Shown here: positions 18,047 to 27,435 of the stretch, piece after piece | How positions within the stretch are numbered: position 1 is the first letter of the stretch | Layout of the letters: each line of letters opens with the position of its first letter | Origin: Kibdelosporangium sp. MJ126-NF4 | Lineage (GTDB): Bacteria > Actinomycetota > Actinomycetes > Mycobacteriales > Pseudonocardiaceae | DNA length: 64,000 nucleotides | Reading direction: 5' to 3' | Assembly: GCF_000826545.1 (NCBI RefSeq) | Contig: NZ_CDME01000010.1 | Coordinates: forward strand, 462,513 to 526,512 | Made by a program: the position numbers and the translations under genes | The notes under the pieces: generated by a model | The model's database searches: none | Told to the model about the DNA's origin: nothing | Seen by the model: only the letters and a program-made list of their open reading frames with translations

Positions 18047-18082
18047 GTGGCCTCCGCCGTCACCCCCAACGGCGGGGGCCAC
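18047..18082 (+). terminator. Terminator of the FN3 protein gene
   Basis: GTGGCCTCCGCCGT (18047-18060) pairs with ACGGCGGGGGCCAC (18069-18082) with one mismatch around an 8-nt loop, 16 nt after the stop. Confidence 0.7.
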
Positions 18083-18158
18083 GCCCTACCTGACGAGGTC
18101 CGTCGGACCACGGCCGCGAACGTGGACCACCGCACCGGATTCCTGAACCATCACACCC

Positions 18159-18347
18159 ATGCCAATGATCAGCGTGCAGATGTTGTCCGGCCGTACAGCC
18201 GAGCAGAAGGCGGCACTCGCCGAACGCCTGACCGACGTCTTCCTGGAGACGTGCGGCAACCCGGGGCAAACCCGTGATGGGGTGTGGGTCGTGCTCAACG
18301 ACGTCCCCGGCGAGCACTGGGCCATCGGCGGCAAGCTGGACGCCTAG
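18159..18347 (+). CDS. 4-oxalocrotonate tautomerase-like protein
   Basis: 62 residues, the normal size for the 4-OT family. The sequence begins Met-Pro-Met-Ile, so removal of Met exposes the catalytic Pro1. It then has GRTAEQKAALAERLTDVF, a VWVVLNDV strand and the WAIGG turn seen in 4-OT homologues. Such proteins form hexamers or dimers and use Pro1 as a general base in keto-enol tautomerisation or related chemistry. The substrate is unknown. The start has no strong ribosome binding site, but codon usage and family length support it. Confidence 0.8.
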   Translation: MPMISVQMLSGRTAEQKAALAERLTDVFLETCGNPGQTRDGVWVVLNDVPGEHWAIGGKLDA

Positions 18348-18466
18348 CGATGTAAATTCTTCCCATATCACCAGTCTTTGCCGACAAACAGCCACGGCCG
18401 TGCCAGGATTGCCGTGCGACTGTCGACGCCGCCGGGCCCGAGCCGGGTGGTGCGAGGAGGCTGGCG

Positions 18467-21106
18467 ATGACCTTGGGCACCCCATCTGTCCGTCGGATAC
18501 GCGGCGCACTCGTCGCCGTGATCTCGTTGTCTCTGGCCGTGATACCGGTCGAGACAGCCACGGCGGCGCCCCCACCCGGCGATGCCGCCGTGGTGTTCCC
18601 GAAACCGCAGTCGACGACCACCCGGCCCGAGACGGTACGGATACCGCACACGGTCAACCTGGTCGTGGCGGACAACGCTGACCGCTCCGCTGTCGGCGTC
18701 GTGCGTGAGGTACTCGACGCGGCCGGGGTGCGCCGAGTCGACGACCGGCACAGTCCGTTGACCGTGTACGTCGGCAGGCATCCGGATGCCTTGGGGGCAT
18801 TGGACATCAAGGGCGTCGAGGGGATGGGTGCCGAGGGCTACGTCGTGGCTGTGGGGACCGGCAAGGACCGCCGGTCCCGCATCGTCGTCGCCGGGGTCGA
18901 CGGCGCTGGCACGTTCTACGCTGCCCAAACCTTGCGTCAGGTCGTCACGGGCCAAACTGTGCGTGGCGTGGAGATCCGGGACTGGCCGTCGTTGCGGTGG
19001 CGCGGTGTGGTCGAGGGGTTCTACGGCCCGCCGTGGTCGCACGAGGCACGGCTGGACTCGTTCGACTTCTTCGGGCGCCACAAGATGAACCTGTACTTCT
19101 ACACGCCGAAGGACGACCCGTATCTGCGGGCCGAGTGGCGTCGGCCGTATCCGCCGGACCAGCTCGCCCGGCTTGGCGAACTGGTCGACCGGGCCACCGC
19201 CGACCACGTCGAGTTCGGCTATGTGCTCTCGCCTGGCCTGTCGATCTGCTACTCGCGACCGTCGGAGACCGACACCCTGATCGCCAAGTTCACCACGCTG
19301 CACCAGCTTGGCGCGCGGATGTTCGTGATCGCTTTGGACGACATCGACTACCAGCGGTGGAACTGCGACGAGGACCGTGCCGCGTTCGGCACCGGCGCGG
19401 CCGCGGCGGCCAAGGCGCAGGCGCACGTGATCAACCGGGTGCAGCGGGAGTTCATCGCGACCCACCCCGGCACGCAGCCATTGCAGACCGTGCCGACCGA
19501 GTACTGGGGGACGCGGAGAAGCGCCTACACCGACACGCTCGCGTCGCAGGTCGATCCGGCCGTCGTGGTGCAGTGGACCGGACTCGACGTGATCTCACGC
19601 ACGATCACCACGCAGGACATGGCCGCCGCGCACGCCAACTTCCAGCACCCGATGCTGATCTGGGACAACTACCCGGTCAACGACTACGTCCCCGGCCGTC
19701 TCCTGCTCGGCCCGCTGACCGGCCGGGAACCCGGGCTCGGCGCGTCGAGCACCGGACTGGCGGCCAACCCGATGTCCCAGGAGCAGGCGTCCAAACCGGC
19801 GCTGTTCACCGTCGCCGACTACACCTGGAACGACACCGCCTACGACCCGGCCCGCTCATGGGCGGCCGGTCTGGCCGACCTCGCAGGCGAGAACAACCGC
19901 GCTCTTGCCGCGTTGACGACGTTCGCCGACGTCAACTACTCCTCACGACTGAACGAGCGGCAGGCACCGCGGCTGTCCGCCGACGTCGACCAGTTCTGGA
20001 AGACCGGGAGCCCCGCTGCCGTCGCGCGGCTCCACAACGCCCTGCGGCAGGTGCGGGGCGCGCCCGAGGTGTTGCGGGAGTCGTTGCCCAATCCGGGTTT
20101 CCTGACCGAGACCAAGCCATGGCTGGACGCCACCCAGGCCTGGGGACAGGCCGGGCTGACCGCGCTGGACATGCTCGTCGCCCAACGCATGGGCAACGGT
20201 GACCTGGCATGGGCGCGTCGGCAGGCCCTGCCGGGGCTCGTGGCCACCGCGCGGTCGTTCACCACGGACTGGCCCGACCCGAACACCAAGGTCCCGGTGG
20301 TGATCGACCCGGTGATCGACCGGTTCGTCAAGGCAGCCATCGACGAGAACGACCGGTGGCTCGGGGTCCAGCCGTCGCGGACCAGCCCGGTGACGAACCT
20401 GCCGGTGTACAACGAATCCCAGCTCCCGCTCGACAACATGGTCGACGGCGACCCGGACACGTACTTCTGGGGCGGCGCGCCCGCCAAGCCGGGCACCGTG
20501 GTGGGCGTGGACCTCGGCCGGGTCCGGCCGGTCACCGGCGTCGACGTCCAGATGGCCAAGCCGGACCGCCTGGACGACTACATCCAGCACGGCGTGGTCG
20601 AGTACTCGACGGACGGCACGGCATGGACCACCGGCCCGGCCTTCGGCAGTTCACCCAGGGTGACCGTGGATCTCGGCTCGGTGCAGGCCCGGTTCGTTCG
20701 GCTCAACGCCACCCAGGAACAGCCGAACTGGGTGGTGGTGCGGGAGTTCGAGGCGCACGTCGCCGACGGGCCCAGCGTGTCCGGCGCACCGGCCGGTGAC
20801 TTCGACCGCGCCGCCGACAACCGGCCGCATACCGCGTATCGCGCGTCCCGCACGCCCACCGCCGGTGAGGCACTGACGCTCACCCTGCCCGCCGCCCGCA
20901 CGCTCACCAAGGTGATCGTCCTCGCGGACGCCCGTGCCGAGGTGCAGGTCCGGTCCGGCGGCCGGTGGAACACGATCGGCAGGCTGTCCGGCGGGTACAC
21001 CGAGCTCCCGGCTCGTGGACTGGCCGCGGACGCGATCAGGCTGATGTGGACAGCGGATTCCCCGGCGCCGGTGGTCAGTGAGATAGTGCCGCACTACGCG
21101 CGATGA
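18467..21106 (+). CDS. Secreted beta-N-acetylglucosaminidase, GH84 family
   Basis: 879 residues with a Sec signal peptide (to about TATAAP, residue 33). An N-terminal GH20b-like domain covers ~residues 45-165. The GH84 catalytic barrel starts with GVVEGFYGPPWSHEAR and contains the paired aspartates Asp291-Asp292 in FVIALDDID. GH84 enzymes use this pair for substrate-assisted hydrolysis of terminal beta-GlcNAc. A helical region follows, then a discoidin/CBM32-like domain (~660-765; VDLGRVRPVTGVDVQMAKPD, VRLNATQEQPNWVVVREFEAHV) and a second beta-domain. It likely degrades host- or environment-derived hexosamine glycans. It is the third large secreted protein in this part of the window. Confidence 0.92.
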   Translation: MTLGTPSVRRIRGALVAVISLSLAVIPVETATAAPPPGDAAVVFPKPQSTTTRPETVRIPHTVNLVVADNADRSAVGVVREVLDAAGVRRVDDRHSPLTVYVGRHPDALGALDIKGVEGMGAEGYVVAVGTGKDRRSRIVVAGVDGAGTFYAAQTLRQVVTGQTVRGVEIRDWPSLRWRGVVEGFYGPPWSHEARLDSFDFFGRHKMNLYFYTPKDDPYLRAEWRRPYPPDQLARLGELVDRATADHVEFGYVLSPGLSICYSRPSETDTLIAKFTTLHQLGARMFVIALDDIDYQRWNCDEDRAAFGTGAAAAAKAQAHVINRVQREFIATHPGTQPLQTVPTEYWGTRRSAYTDTLASQVDPAVVVQWTGLDVISRTITTQDMAAAHANFQHPMLIWDNYPVNDYVPGRLLLGPLTGREPGLGASSTGLAANPMSQEQASKPALFTVADYTWNDTAYDPARSWAAGLADLAGENNRALAALTTFADVNYSSRLNERQAPRLSADVDQFWKTGSPAAVARLHNALRQVRGAPEVLRESLPNPGFLTETKPWLDATQAWGQAGLTALDMLVAQRMGNGDLAWARRQALPGLVATARSFTTDWPDPNTKVPVVIDPVIDRFVKAAIDENDRWLGVQPSRTSPVTNLPVYNESQLPLDNMVDGDPDTYFWGGAPAKPGTVVGVDLGRVRPVTGVDVQMAKPDRLDDYIQHGVVEYSTDGTAWTTGPAFGSSPRVTVDLGSVQARFVRLNATQEQPNWVVVREFEAHVADGPSVSGAPAGDFDRAADNRPHTAYRASRTPTAGEALTLTLPAARTLTKVIVLADARAEVQVRSGGRWNTIGRLSGGYTELPARGLAADAIRLMWTADSPAPVVSEIVPHYAR

Positions 21107-21212
21107 TCTGGTGTCCAGCCAGAGGCCTCAGCTCGGTGTCGGCCGCGCTGGCGGAGATCACCGCAAGCGCCGGGTCCTCGTCGCGCAGACCAGACGGATC
21201 GTCCGCGACTCG

Positions 21213-22200
21213 TCATGGACCTGATGAGCTCGTAGCCGGAAGCGACGGTGGCAGGCCGAAGGCGGGCAGGACACTGTCGTCGAAACGGGTCATGGCGGCG
21301 ATCCGGTCGGCGGTCAGGGTGAGGACGTAGAGACCGGTCCCGTGCCGGACGCCGCTCGGGTCACGCAGGTAGGCACCGAACGCCGGTTGACCGTTGGCCC
21401 GCGCGGGAACAAGGTCGAACCGCCGCCCCGCCTGGAAGAGACAGGCACAGAACCGGGCCACGACGTCACGTCCCCGGTACTCGAAGGGCATCGGCGGCAT
21501 CGACACGAAGACGTCGTCGGTCAGCAACGCCACCAGTCCGTCCACATCGGCCGATTCCCACGCTCGGACGAACTTCGCCACGAGCGCGTCCTCTTCGGGC
21601 GAACCGGCGGCGGGGGCCTCGTACGCCGCCTGCCGCAGCCCGGCACGTGCCCGTTTAAGGGCGCTCTTGACGGAATCAACGCTGGTGCCCAGCATCCCGG
21701 CCACCTCGGTGGCGTGGAACCCGAGGACGTCACGCAGCACGAGCACGGCGAGTTGCCGTGGTGGCAGCAGCTGCAGCGCGGTGACGAAAGCCAGTGAGAT
21801 CGACTCGATCCGCTCGTAGCGCGCCTGTGGGTCGAGCAGCGCGTCCGGGAACCAGCCAGACGACCTCGCCGAGCCCGGTCGGTTCCGGTGGCTCGACCAG
21901 CGGCACGTTCCACGCCTGCGGCGGGCGTCGACTCGCCGACCGCCGAGCGTTGAGGCACTGGTTGGTGGCGATCCGGTACAGCCAGGTGCGCAGCGCGGCG
22001 CGTTCCTCGAACCCGTCCATGCCCTGCCAGGCGGCCAGCAGCGTGTCCTGCAGGGCGTCCTCCGCGTCCTGCAACGACCCCAGCATCCGGTAGCAGTGCA
22101 CTCGCAGTTCCCGGCGATACGGCTCGACCAGGCGGCCGAACGCCGTGCCGTCCCCGGCTCGTGCCATGGACATCAGATCACTGGTCGTCACCGCCACCAT
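21213..22200 (-). pseudogene. ECF sigma-70 factor with SnoaL-like tail, frameshifted
   Basis: The upstream part (start about 22200, reading DLMSMARAGDGTAFGRLVEP, then HCYRMLGSLQDAEDALQ) is a sigma-2 region. The downstream part (RQLAVLVLRDVLGFHATEVA, then SVDSVKSALKRAR) is sigma-4, followed by a SnoaL-like domain (ADVDGLVALLTDDVFVSMPPMPFEYRGR). They are in different frames. Near 21845-21849 one extra base in the C/G run shifts the frame; removing it restores DALLDPQARYERIES joining the halves perfectly. The whole would be a ~328-residue SigG/TIGR02960-type ECF factor without a separate anti-sigma factor. It is divergent from the DHFR-like gene, a common partnership. It is either a real pseudogene or one sequencing error. 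Confidence 0.8.
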
Positions 22201-22296
22201 CGTGGCCGGACACCGACCGCGGGGCAACCGAGCGACCCCTTTCCCGACGCGGGGGTGTCCACATCGGTGGAATGCCGTGAACGAGGGAGAACCGCC

Positions 22297-22875
22297 ATGG
22301 GAAAGATCATCATCAGTGAGAACGTCTCGCTCGACGGAGTCGTCCAGGACCCGACCGGCGACGAGGACTTCCCGCGCGGCGGCTGGTTCCATCAGGTGGG
22401 GGCGGCCGACCGCGGGGAGTGGGCTCGGATCGGGCTGCGTGAGGCCCAGGACGCCGCAGCGCTGCTGCTCGGCCGCCGTAGCGACGAGTGGTTCGCCGCC
22501 CGGTGGCTGTCGCGCGAAGGCGAATGGGCGGACCGGCTCAACAGCATGCGCAAGTACGTCGTGTCCGCGAGCGGCCACGAGCCGCGGTGGGGCAACGCGA
22601 CGGTCCTCTCCGGCGATGTGGTGGCCGAGGTCACGAAGCTCAGGCGGGAGATAGCCGGGGACATCGTGGTCTACGCCAGCATCCAGCTCGTCCACACGCT
22701 GCTGGAGCGCGATCTGGTCGACGAGTTGCGGCTGACGGTGTACCCGGTCGTGCTCGGCGCGGGGGAGCGGATCTTCGCCGAGACCGGCACAGTGAAACCG
22801 CTGCGCCTGGTCAAGGCCCGGACGGTCGGCGACGACCTCGTGGTGCTCACCTACCGGCCCCGGCCGGATGCCTAA
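22297..22875 (+). CDS. Dihydrofolate reductase/RibD C-terminal-like protein
   Basis: 192 residues from the ATG at 22297, with GAGGGAG 7 nt upstream. KIIISENVSLDGVVQDP at the N-terminus, LLLGRRSDEWF in the middle and LTVYPVVLGAGERIF near the end are typical of the RibD_C/DHFR-like fold, which binds NADPH. These stand-alone paralogues are not housekeeping FolA or RibD, and most lack a known substrate. Its gene is divergent from the ECF sigma factor, and the pair frequently occurs together in actinobacteria, suggesting it is a regulon member. Confidence 0.85.
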   Translation: MGKIIISENVSLDGVVQDPTGDEDFPRGGWFHQVGAADRGEWARIGLREAQDAAALLLGRRSDEWFAARWLSREGEWADRLNSMRKYVVSASGHEPRWGNATVLSGDVVAEVTKLRREIAGDIVVYASIQLVHTLLERDLVDELRLTVYPVVLGAGERIFAETGTVKPLRLVKARTVGDDLVVLTYRPRPDA

Positions 22876-22977
22876 CGACGGCACCTACGTAGTCGTCACC
22901 GACGCGACCGCACCCACTCCGGCGGCATCGTTGTCACCAGAACAACGAACGCCGGTCAGCGGAGTGGAGGAGAACCC

Positions 22978-24000
22978 ATGATCACGGAGGTGGAGCTTCC
23001 GGGAGTGGTGGAGCCGGACGGGTTGCGACTGCGCACCCGAGAGGTCCCGCGGCTCGAACCAGGTCAGGCACTGGTGCGCATGGAGGCGAGCGGAGTGTCG
23101 TTCGCCGAGCAGCAGATGCGCCGAGGCAAGTACTACGACCAGCCGCCGTTCCCGTTCGTTCCCGGGTATGACGTCGTCGGCGTGATCGAGGCCCTCGGTG
23201 ACGCGCGCTCTGGTCTCGCTGTGGGACAGCGGGTCGCGGCGCTGACCAAGGTCGGTGGGTGGGCAAGCCGGTTGGTGCTGCCGACCGCCGACCTCGTCCC
23301 GGTGCCGGAGGGCGTCGAGCCCGCAGCGGCCGAGGCTCTGATCGTCAACGGTGTGACGGCGCGGCGCATGCTCGCGATCGCGAAGGTCGGCCGTGGGGAC
23401 ACCGTGGTGGTGCTGGGTGCCAACGGCGGCGTCGGGTCGCTGCTGGTGCAGATGGCTCGGCACGCGGGCGCCACGGTCGTGGGAATCGCGTCCCAGCGGC
23501 ACCTGTCGTACGTGCGGGAACTCGGCGCGATCCCGGTCGACCGGACGCTCGACACTGTTGCGGAGGTCCGGGGCATCGCCCCGAACGGCGTGAAGGCCGT
23601 GTTCGACCACGTCGGCGGGGAGGGGATCCGCCGGTCGTGGGCGATGCTCGGCCGTGGCGGGCACCTCGTGTCCTACGGCACCGCCGCCACCCGTGACCAG
23701 GAGGGCAACGCCAAACTGCCGGTCCTCGCCCTGATCGCGCAGCTGATGATGTGGCGCATGCTGCCCAACGGCCGGTCGGCGACGTTCTTCAACATCTGGG
23801 CGGGCCGCAAGCTCAACCCACAGCGCCACCGCGCCACCGTGCGGGCGGACCTGGACGCCGTGTTCCAGCAGCTTGCCGCCGGTGAGATCACCGCGCGCGT
23901 CGCACGGTCGTTCCCGCTGTCCGAGATCGCCGACGCCGTCCGTTACGCCGAGTCCGGCACCGCCGCGGGCAAGGTCATCGTGATCCCTGACCCTGCGTGA
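22978..24000 (+). CDS. Zinc-binding dehydrogenase / quinone oxidoreductase-like protein (MDR)
   Basis: 340 residues; the ATG is preceded by GGAGTGGAGG. The GroES-like N-domain contains FPFVPGYDVVGVIEALG. The Rossmann domain has the NADPH loop VVVLGANGGVGSLLVQMA, and the protein ends in a DAVRYAESGTAAGKVIV pattern. The catalytic zinc cysteines of true alcohol dehydrogenases are absent, so it belongs to the zinc-independent quinone oxidoreductase/enone reductase branch. It starts about 100 bp after the DHFR-like gene on the same strand. Confidence 0.88.
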   Translation: MITEVELPGVVEPDGLRLRTREVPRLEPGQALVRMEASGVSFAEQQMRRGKYYDQPPFPFVPGYDVVGVIEALGDARSGLAVGQRVAALTKVGGWASRLVLPTADLVPVPEGVEPAAAEALIVNGVTARRMLAIAKVGRGDTVVVLGANGGVGSLLVQMARHAGATVVGIASQRHLSYVRELGAIPVDRTLDTVAEVRGIAPNGVKAVFDHVGGEGIRRSWAMLGRGGHLVSYGTAATRDQEGNAKLPVLALIAQLMMWRMLPNGRSATFFNIWAGRKLNPQRHRATVRADLDAVFQQLAAGEITARVARSFPLSEIADAVRYAESGTAAGKVIVIPDPA

Positions 24001-24143
24001 TTGCCTGACTCCGGGAAAGGGCTGTCCGGCGCGTGCCCCACGGCCCGGGATACGGTTGGCGCTGTCCGGGTTCGACCAAAGGATGATCTGAGAGTAGCCG
24101 CAGGGATGAGGCAGGCACAGGCCGTCTTGGCCACAGTGGAATC

Positions 24144-25673
24144 GTGCAACGCCTACGACCGGTGGCCGTCAACGCGCCGACGCTCCAGCCTGTGATCCGT
24201 CGGCGTTGGGTCGTACTGGCCGTCCTGTGTGCCAGCCTGTTGCTGGTCTCGGTGGACGCGACGGTACTCCACATGGCACTGCCCGCGTTGGCCGCGGACC
24301 TGCGGCCGACCGCGACCGCGCAACTGTGGATCATCGCCGCCTACTCGCTGGTGGCCGCGCCCTTGCTGCTCGCGTTCGGCACGCTGGGGGACCGGTACGG
24401 CCGCCGCCGGATACTCGTGCTGGGATACGTGGTCTTCGGAGTGGCCTCGTTGGCGTGCGCGTTGGCGCCGAACGTCACGATGCTGATCGCCGCGCGGGCG
24501 TTGCTCGGTGTCGGCGGCGCGATGATCATGCCTGCCACGTTGTCCTTGCTGCGCCAGGCTTTTCCCGACCGGGCCGAACGGCGGACGGCGATCGGGATCT
24601 GGAGCGGGATCGCCGGGTCCGGTGCCGTCCTCGGTCCGTTGCTCGGCGGGTTCCTGGTGGAGACGTTCTCGTGGCACGCCGCGTTCCTGATCAACGTGCC
24701 GGTGATGGTCGCGGCGATTCCGTTGACGTACTGGCTGATTCCCGAGTCCGCCGATCCGCCTGCCGGTCCGTGGGACGTGACCAGCGCGGTGCTGGCTGCC
24801 CTCGGGGTGGTCGGGATCGCCTTCGCGGTCAAGCAGACCGCGCACGGCGGGGCGATGTACGTGTTCGGTCCGCTGGCCGGTCTGGCCGGTGCCCTCCTGC
24901 TCACGATGTTCGCTCTGCGGCAACGGAAACTCACGGAGCCGTTGCTCGACATGACATTGTTCCGCAACCCCGCGTTCAGAGTCGCGGTCGGCAGCGTGCT
25001 GCTCGTCCTGATGTCCCTGGTGGGGCTTGGCCTGCTGTTCGCGCAGTACCTCCAACTGGTGTTGGCACTGGAACCGATGCAGGCGGCGTTGCGGCTGCTG
25101 TTCGTGATGGCGTCGGCGGTCGTGGGCAGTCTGGTGGCCGGGCCTCTGCTGCAGCGCTACGGCAACCGCCGGATGACGCTGGCTGGTTTCGTGGTCGGCG
25201 CGGTGGCGTTGGTGTGCGCGGCGGCAGGGCTGACGGTGACCGAGAACCTGTGGCTGCTCGGGCCGGTGCTCACCGCCATCGGGTTCGGTGTGTCCGTCTC
25301 GCTCACGGCCGCGTCCGACGCCATGCTCGCCGCGGCACCGGCCGAACAGGCCGGTGCGGCAGCGGCTGTGGAGGAGACAGCCTACGAACTCGGTGCGGGA
25401 CTGGGCGTCGCGGTCCTCGGCAGTCTCGCCACCGCCGCCTATGCCGCCGGGATGCCAGCGTCCCCTGCGCGGGACGGTCTGTCCGAGGCGACGACGCTCG
25501 CCGCCGGGCTCCCGGCCGAGGCTGGAGCGCACCTGCTTGAATTGGCCCGCACGGCGTTCGTGACCGGACTGCGACTCGCGATGGTCACCGGCGCCGTTCT
25601 CTTTGTCCTGGCAGCGGTCGCGGCAGCGCGCGCCCTACCGAAAACGAAGGAACCACAGCATGACCACGCTTGA
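24144..25673 (+). CDS. DHA2-family MFS exporter
   Basis: About 509 residues and 14 TM segments. SVDATVLHMALPALAADL in TM1, motif A GTLGDRYGRRRI and motif C-like GIAGSGAVLGPLLGGFLVE mark the DHA2 drug:H+ antiporters (SmvA/QacA type). A central EETAYELGAGLGVAVLGS repeat-half motif is also typical. The GTG at 24144 has only a weak ribosome binding site and a start at the GTG 24192 is possible; neither choice affects TM1. Its 3' end overlaps the next gene by 14 nt, so the exporter and methyltransferase are coupled, paralleling the exporter/methyltransferase neighbourhood at 9.9-12.9 kb. Confidence 0.88.
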   Translation: MQRLRPVAVNAPTLQPVIRRRWVVLAVLCASLLLVSVDATVLHMALPALAADLRPTATAQLWIIAAYSLVAAPLLLAFGTLGDRYGRRRILVLGYVVFGVASLACALAPNVTMLIAARALLGVGGAMIMPATLSLLRQAFPDRAERRTAIGIWSGIAGSGAVLGPLLGGFLVETFSWHAAFLINVPVMVAAIPLTYWLIPESADPPAGPWDVTSAVLAALGVVGIAFAVKQTAHGGAMYVFGPLAGLAGALLLTMFALRQRKLTEPLLDMTLFRNPAFRVAVGSVLLVLMSLVGLGLLFAQYLQLVLALEPMQAALRLLFVMASAVVGSLVAGPLLQRYGNRRMTLAGFVVGAVALVCAAAGLTVTENLWLLGPVLTAIGFGVSVSLTAASDAMLAAAPAEQAGAAAAVEETAYELGAGLGVAVLGSLATAAYAAGMPASPARDGLSEATTLAAGLPAEAGAHLLELARTAFVTGLRLAMVTGAVLFVLAAVAAARALPKTKEPQHDHA

Positions 25674-26328
25674 ACACAAGGCTGTCCACGTCGCTGTCCC
25701 CGTACGCGGCGGCTGGCGAACACCGGCCATGTTGTACCGGCTGATCAGCAGCCCGGCGCTGCGCGCTGTCCTGGGCTGGGACCTGCCACGGCGCGATGTG
25801 CGTGTGATTCCCCGTATCCCCGGCGCGGTGTGCCTGGAAGTCGGCAGCGGAGGCGGTTTCTACACCCGTGCGCTCAAGAACCACCTCGGCGAGGACAACA
25901 TCCTGATCGCGCTGGACCCGTCCGCACGCGGCACGCGCTCGCTCCAGGAGGACCTGGACGGTCAGCCGGGCGCGCAGTTGGTGTGCGTCACCGGTGACGG
26001 CTGCCGACTCTCGCTGGCCGACGACACCGCGGACATCCTGTTCTACGGCTACAGCCTTGAGGAGATGCCGGATCCGGTTGCCGCGATCCGCGAGGCACAC
26101 CGGGTTCTGCGGCCAGGTGGTCAGCTCGTGTTATTCCTGTGGCGCCCGGTGATGCACCGCAAGCGCCGCCGCCCGGTCGTCAACCTGCTGGACGCCCTGT
26201 TCGAACGCCAGCGTGCGGCCGTCGGCCCGCAGAACCTGCGCCTGACCTACCGGAAACCGGCCGAAGTACCGGCTTCCCCGGCGATCCACGACGAGCCGCC
26301 CGCCCTCACGCACAGCACAGTCCACTGA
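25660..26328 (+). CDS. Class I SAM-dependent methyltransferase
   Basis: 222 residues from the ATG at 25660, inside the exporter's last codons. Motif I is VCLEVGSGGGFYTRAL, followed by LIALDPSARG, DTADILFYGYSLEEMPDP and EAHRVLRPGGQLVLFL, giving the complete Methyltransf_11 order. The N-terminus (PAMLYRLISSPALRAVLGWD) and the basic patch RKRRRP are unusual extras. Coupling to an exporter suggests a role in self-protection or modification of an exported compound, but this is inference. Confidence 0.85.
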   Translation: MTTLEHKAVHVAVPVRGGWRTPAMLYRLISSPALRAVLGWDLPRRDVRVIPRIPGAVCLEVGSGGGFYTRALKNHLGEDNILIALDPSARGTRSLQEDLDGQPGAQLVCVTGDGCRLSLADDTADILFYGYSLEEMPDPVAAIREAHRVLRPGGQLVLFLWRPVMHRKRRRPVVNLLDALFERQRAAVGPQNLRLTYRKPAEVPASPAIHDEPPALTHSTVH

Positions 26329-26570
26329 GCCCCGTCAAGGGACACGGCCGCATCAACCTCAACGCGGCCAACGTGCAGTGGTTCTTCGACCACTTCGGGC
26401 CGGGCTTTCCGGTGGGCAGGCTTTGATTCTTTGGCCGCTTCCCGTCGCTCTCTTGTCTTTTGGCTTGACAAGCAGTCCCTCGCCGGGAGGCAGGCCGCCA
26501 AAAGGGGAACACAGGATCTAGAGCCATTGGCTCATCGCTCTAGTTATTGGTGGGTCGGGTGGAGGCGGGC

Positions 26571-26714
26571 GTGTGCCCTTCCGTATGGCCTGCCAGAGGA
26601 AACCACAACGCGTCAAGAGGTCGGTATCGCCTGCGCTGTGGGCCGGTTTGGGTAGGCCGACCTCCTGGCCCGTCGTGGTTTGGCTGCGCCCAGGCCATAC
26701 GGAAGGGAACACAC
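26571..26714 (+). repeat. Hairpin repeat element, copy A
   Basis: The left end CCCTTCCGTATGGCCTG (26577-26593) is the reverse complement of CAGGCCATACGGAAGGG (26691-26707). Inside, AAACCACAACG (26600-26610) pairs with CGTCGTGGTTT (26671-26681) and GAGGTCGG (26617-26624) with CCGACCTC (26658-26665). A single strand would fold into one long hairpin of ~144 nt. Confidence 0.8.
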
Positions 26715-27029
26715 CCGAAGACCACCTCTGCGCTAGCGCGCGAGCCGCCAGCACGCCCTGGCCGCGCATGCGCGCGGGCCACCAGCGCCCCCGACTGTGG
26801 TTGCGCGTTCTCCGCAGCCGTGTGAACTACACCGACTTGACTTGCCCTGTGCATTCACACAGTAAACAGGCCTGACACTGTAGCTTTCTCCACCGAGTCG
26901 AAAATGGGTATGAGTGCCCCGGGTGGGCACGACACGTGAACAAGCGCAGCACCCGACAACGCCATGCGCCTGCACGTCAACGCAGGCATGCGGCCTGCGC
27001 GCAAATGCGCAGGGGTGTGGTTCGTGGGG

Positions 27030-27170
27030 TGTCCCTCCCGTATGGCCTGGGCGTAGCCATACCATGGCGTGTCGGGAGGTCGGCCTACGTTTCTGGCGGG
27101 CCCGGCGCGAGGCGATACCGATCTCCCGGCACGTCGTGGTTTCCTCCGGCAGGACATACGGGAGGGGCGC
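27030..27170 (-). repeat. Hairpin repeat element, copy B (inverted relative to A)
   Basis: CCCTCCCGTATGGCCTG (27033-27049) faces AGGACATACGGGAGGGG (27151-27167), again enclosing a CGTCGTGGTTT/TACCATGGCG-type inner stem. Its right arm, reversed, matches the left arm of copy A (GTATG, CCTGCC, GAGGAAACCAC, GGTATCGCC). Its left arm matches A's right arm reversed, so A and B are the same element in opposite orientation. Confidence 0.78.
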
Positions 27171-27401
27171 CCCGCGCCCCCCACTCGACCCAGGAAGCCA
27201 CGTGGGTTGGGCGAACCGGCTGGGCGAACAGAGTTGTTTGTGTCCCCCTCTTGGAGGCCTGCCCGCCGGCGAGGCATCTCTTTTTCTTTCCCCGGCAGCA
27301 CGCCACCGACTGGCCAACTTTGACGAACCCTGAGTCAAGGGGTAGGGCTGGCACCACCCCATGACTGACGGTAGACGGATGTCGTTGTGCCTAAGGGGTG
27401 G

Positions 27402-27435
27402 CTATTTTCGGTTGGGTAAGCACTTCCGAAAATAG
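27402..27435 (+). promoter_or_regulatory. Perfect inverted repeat before the FAD oxidase
   Basis: CTATTTTCGG (27402-27411) and CCGAAAATAG (27426-27435) form a perfect 10-bp inverted repeat with a 14-nt spacer. It ends 2 nt before the GGGGG ribosome binding site of the following gene. It could be a dimeric operator or an mRNA hairpin affecting ribosome access. Its AT content stands out in this GC-rich DNA. Confidence 0.6.

Larger units (their letters stand above)
26477..27278. repeat. Large imperfect inverted duplication without coding capacity
   Basis: The gap between the methyltransferase and the FAD oxidase (26329-27447, 1.1 kb) holds no convincing gene. It is built as two diverged arms of ~400 bp facing each other about a centre near 26875. 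The outermost blocks (26477-26515 and 27231-27278) are inverse copies: CCTCGCCGG, GGCAGGCC and AGGGG recur in order. Inside them, two ~145-bp hairpin elements (26571-26714 and 27030-27170) are also inverse copies. GC-rich CTGCGC/GCGCGC stretches flank the centre symmetrically. ORFs on both strands are by-products of this symmetry. Confidence 0.8.

Noticed and set aside
26414..27362. Several small ORFs on both strands in the 26.3-27.4 kb gap, some with similar translated phrases
   Set aside because: They follow the inverted DNA repeats, have no ribosome binding sites, mutually overlap on both strands and lack any domain. The similarity is explained by the repeat itself.
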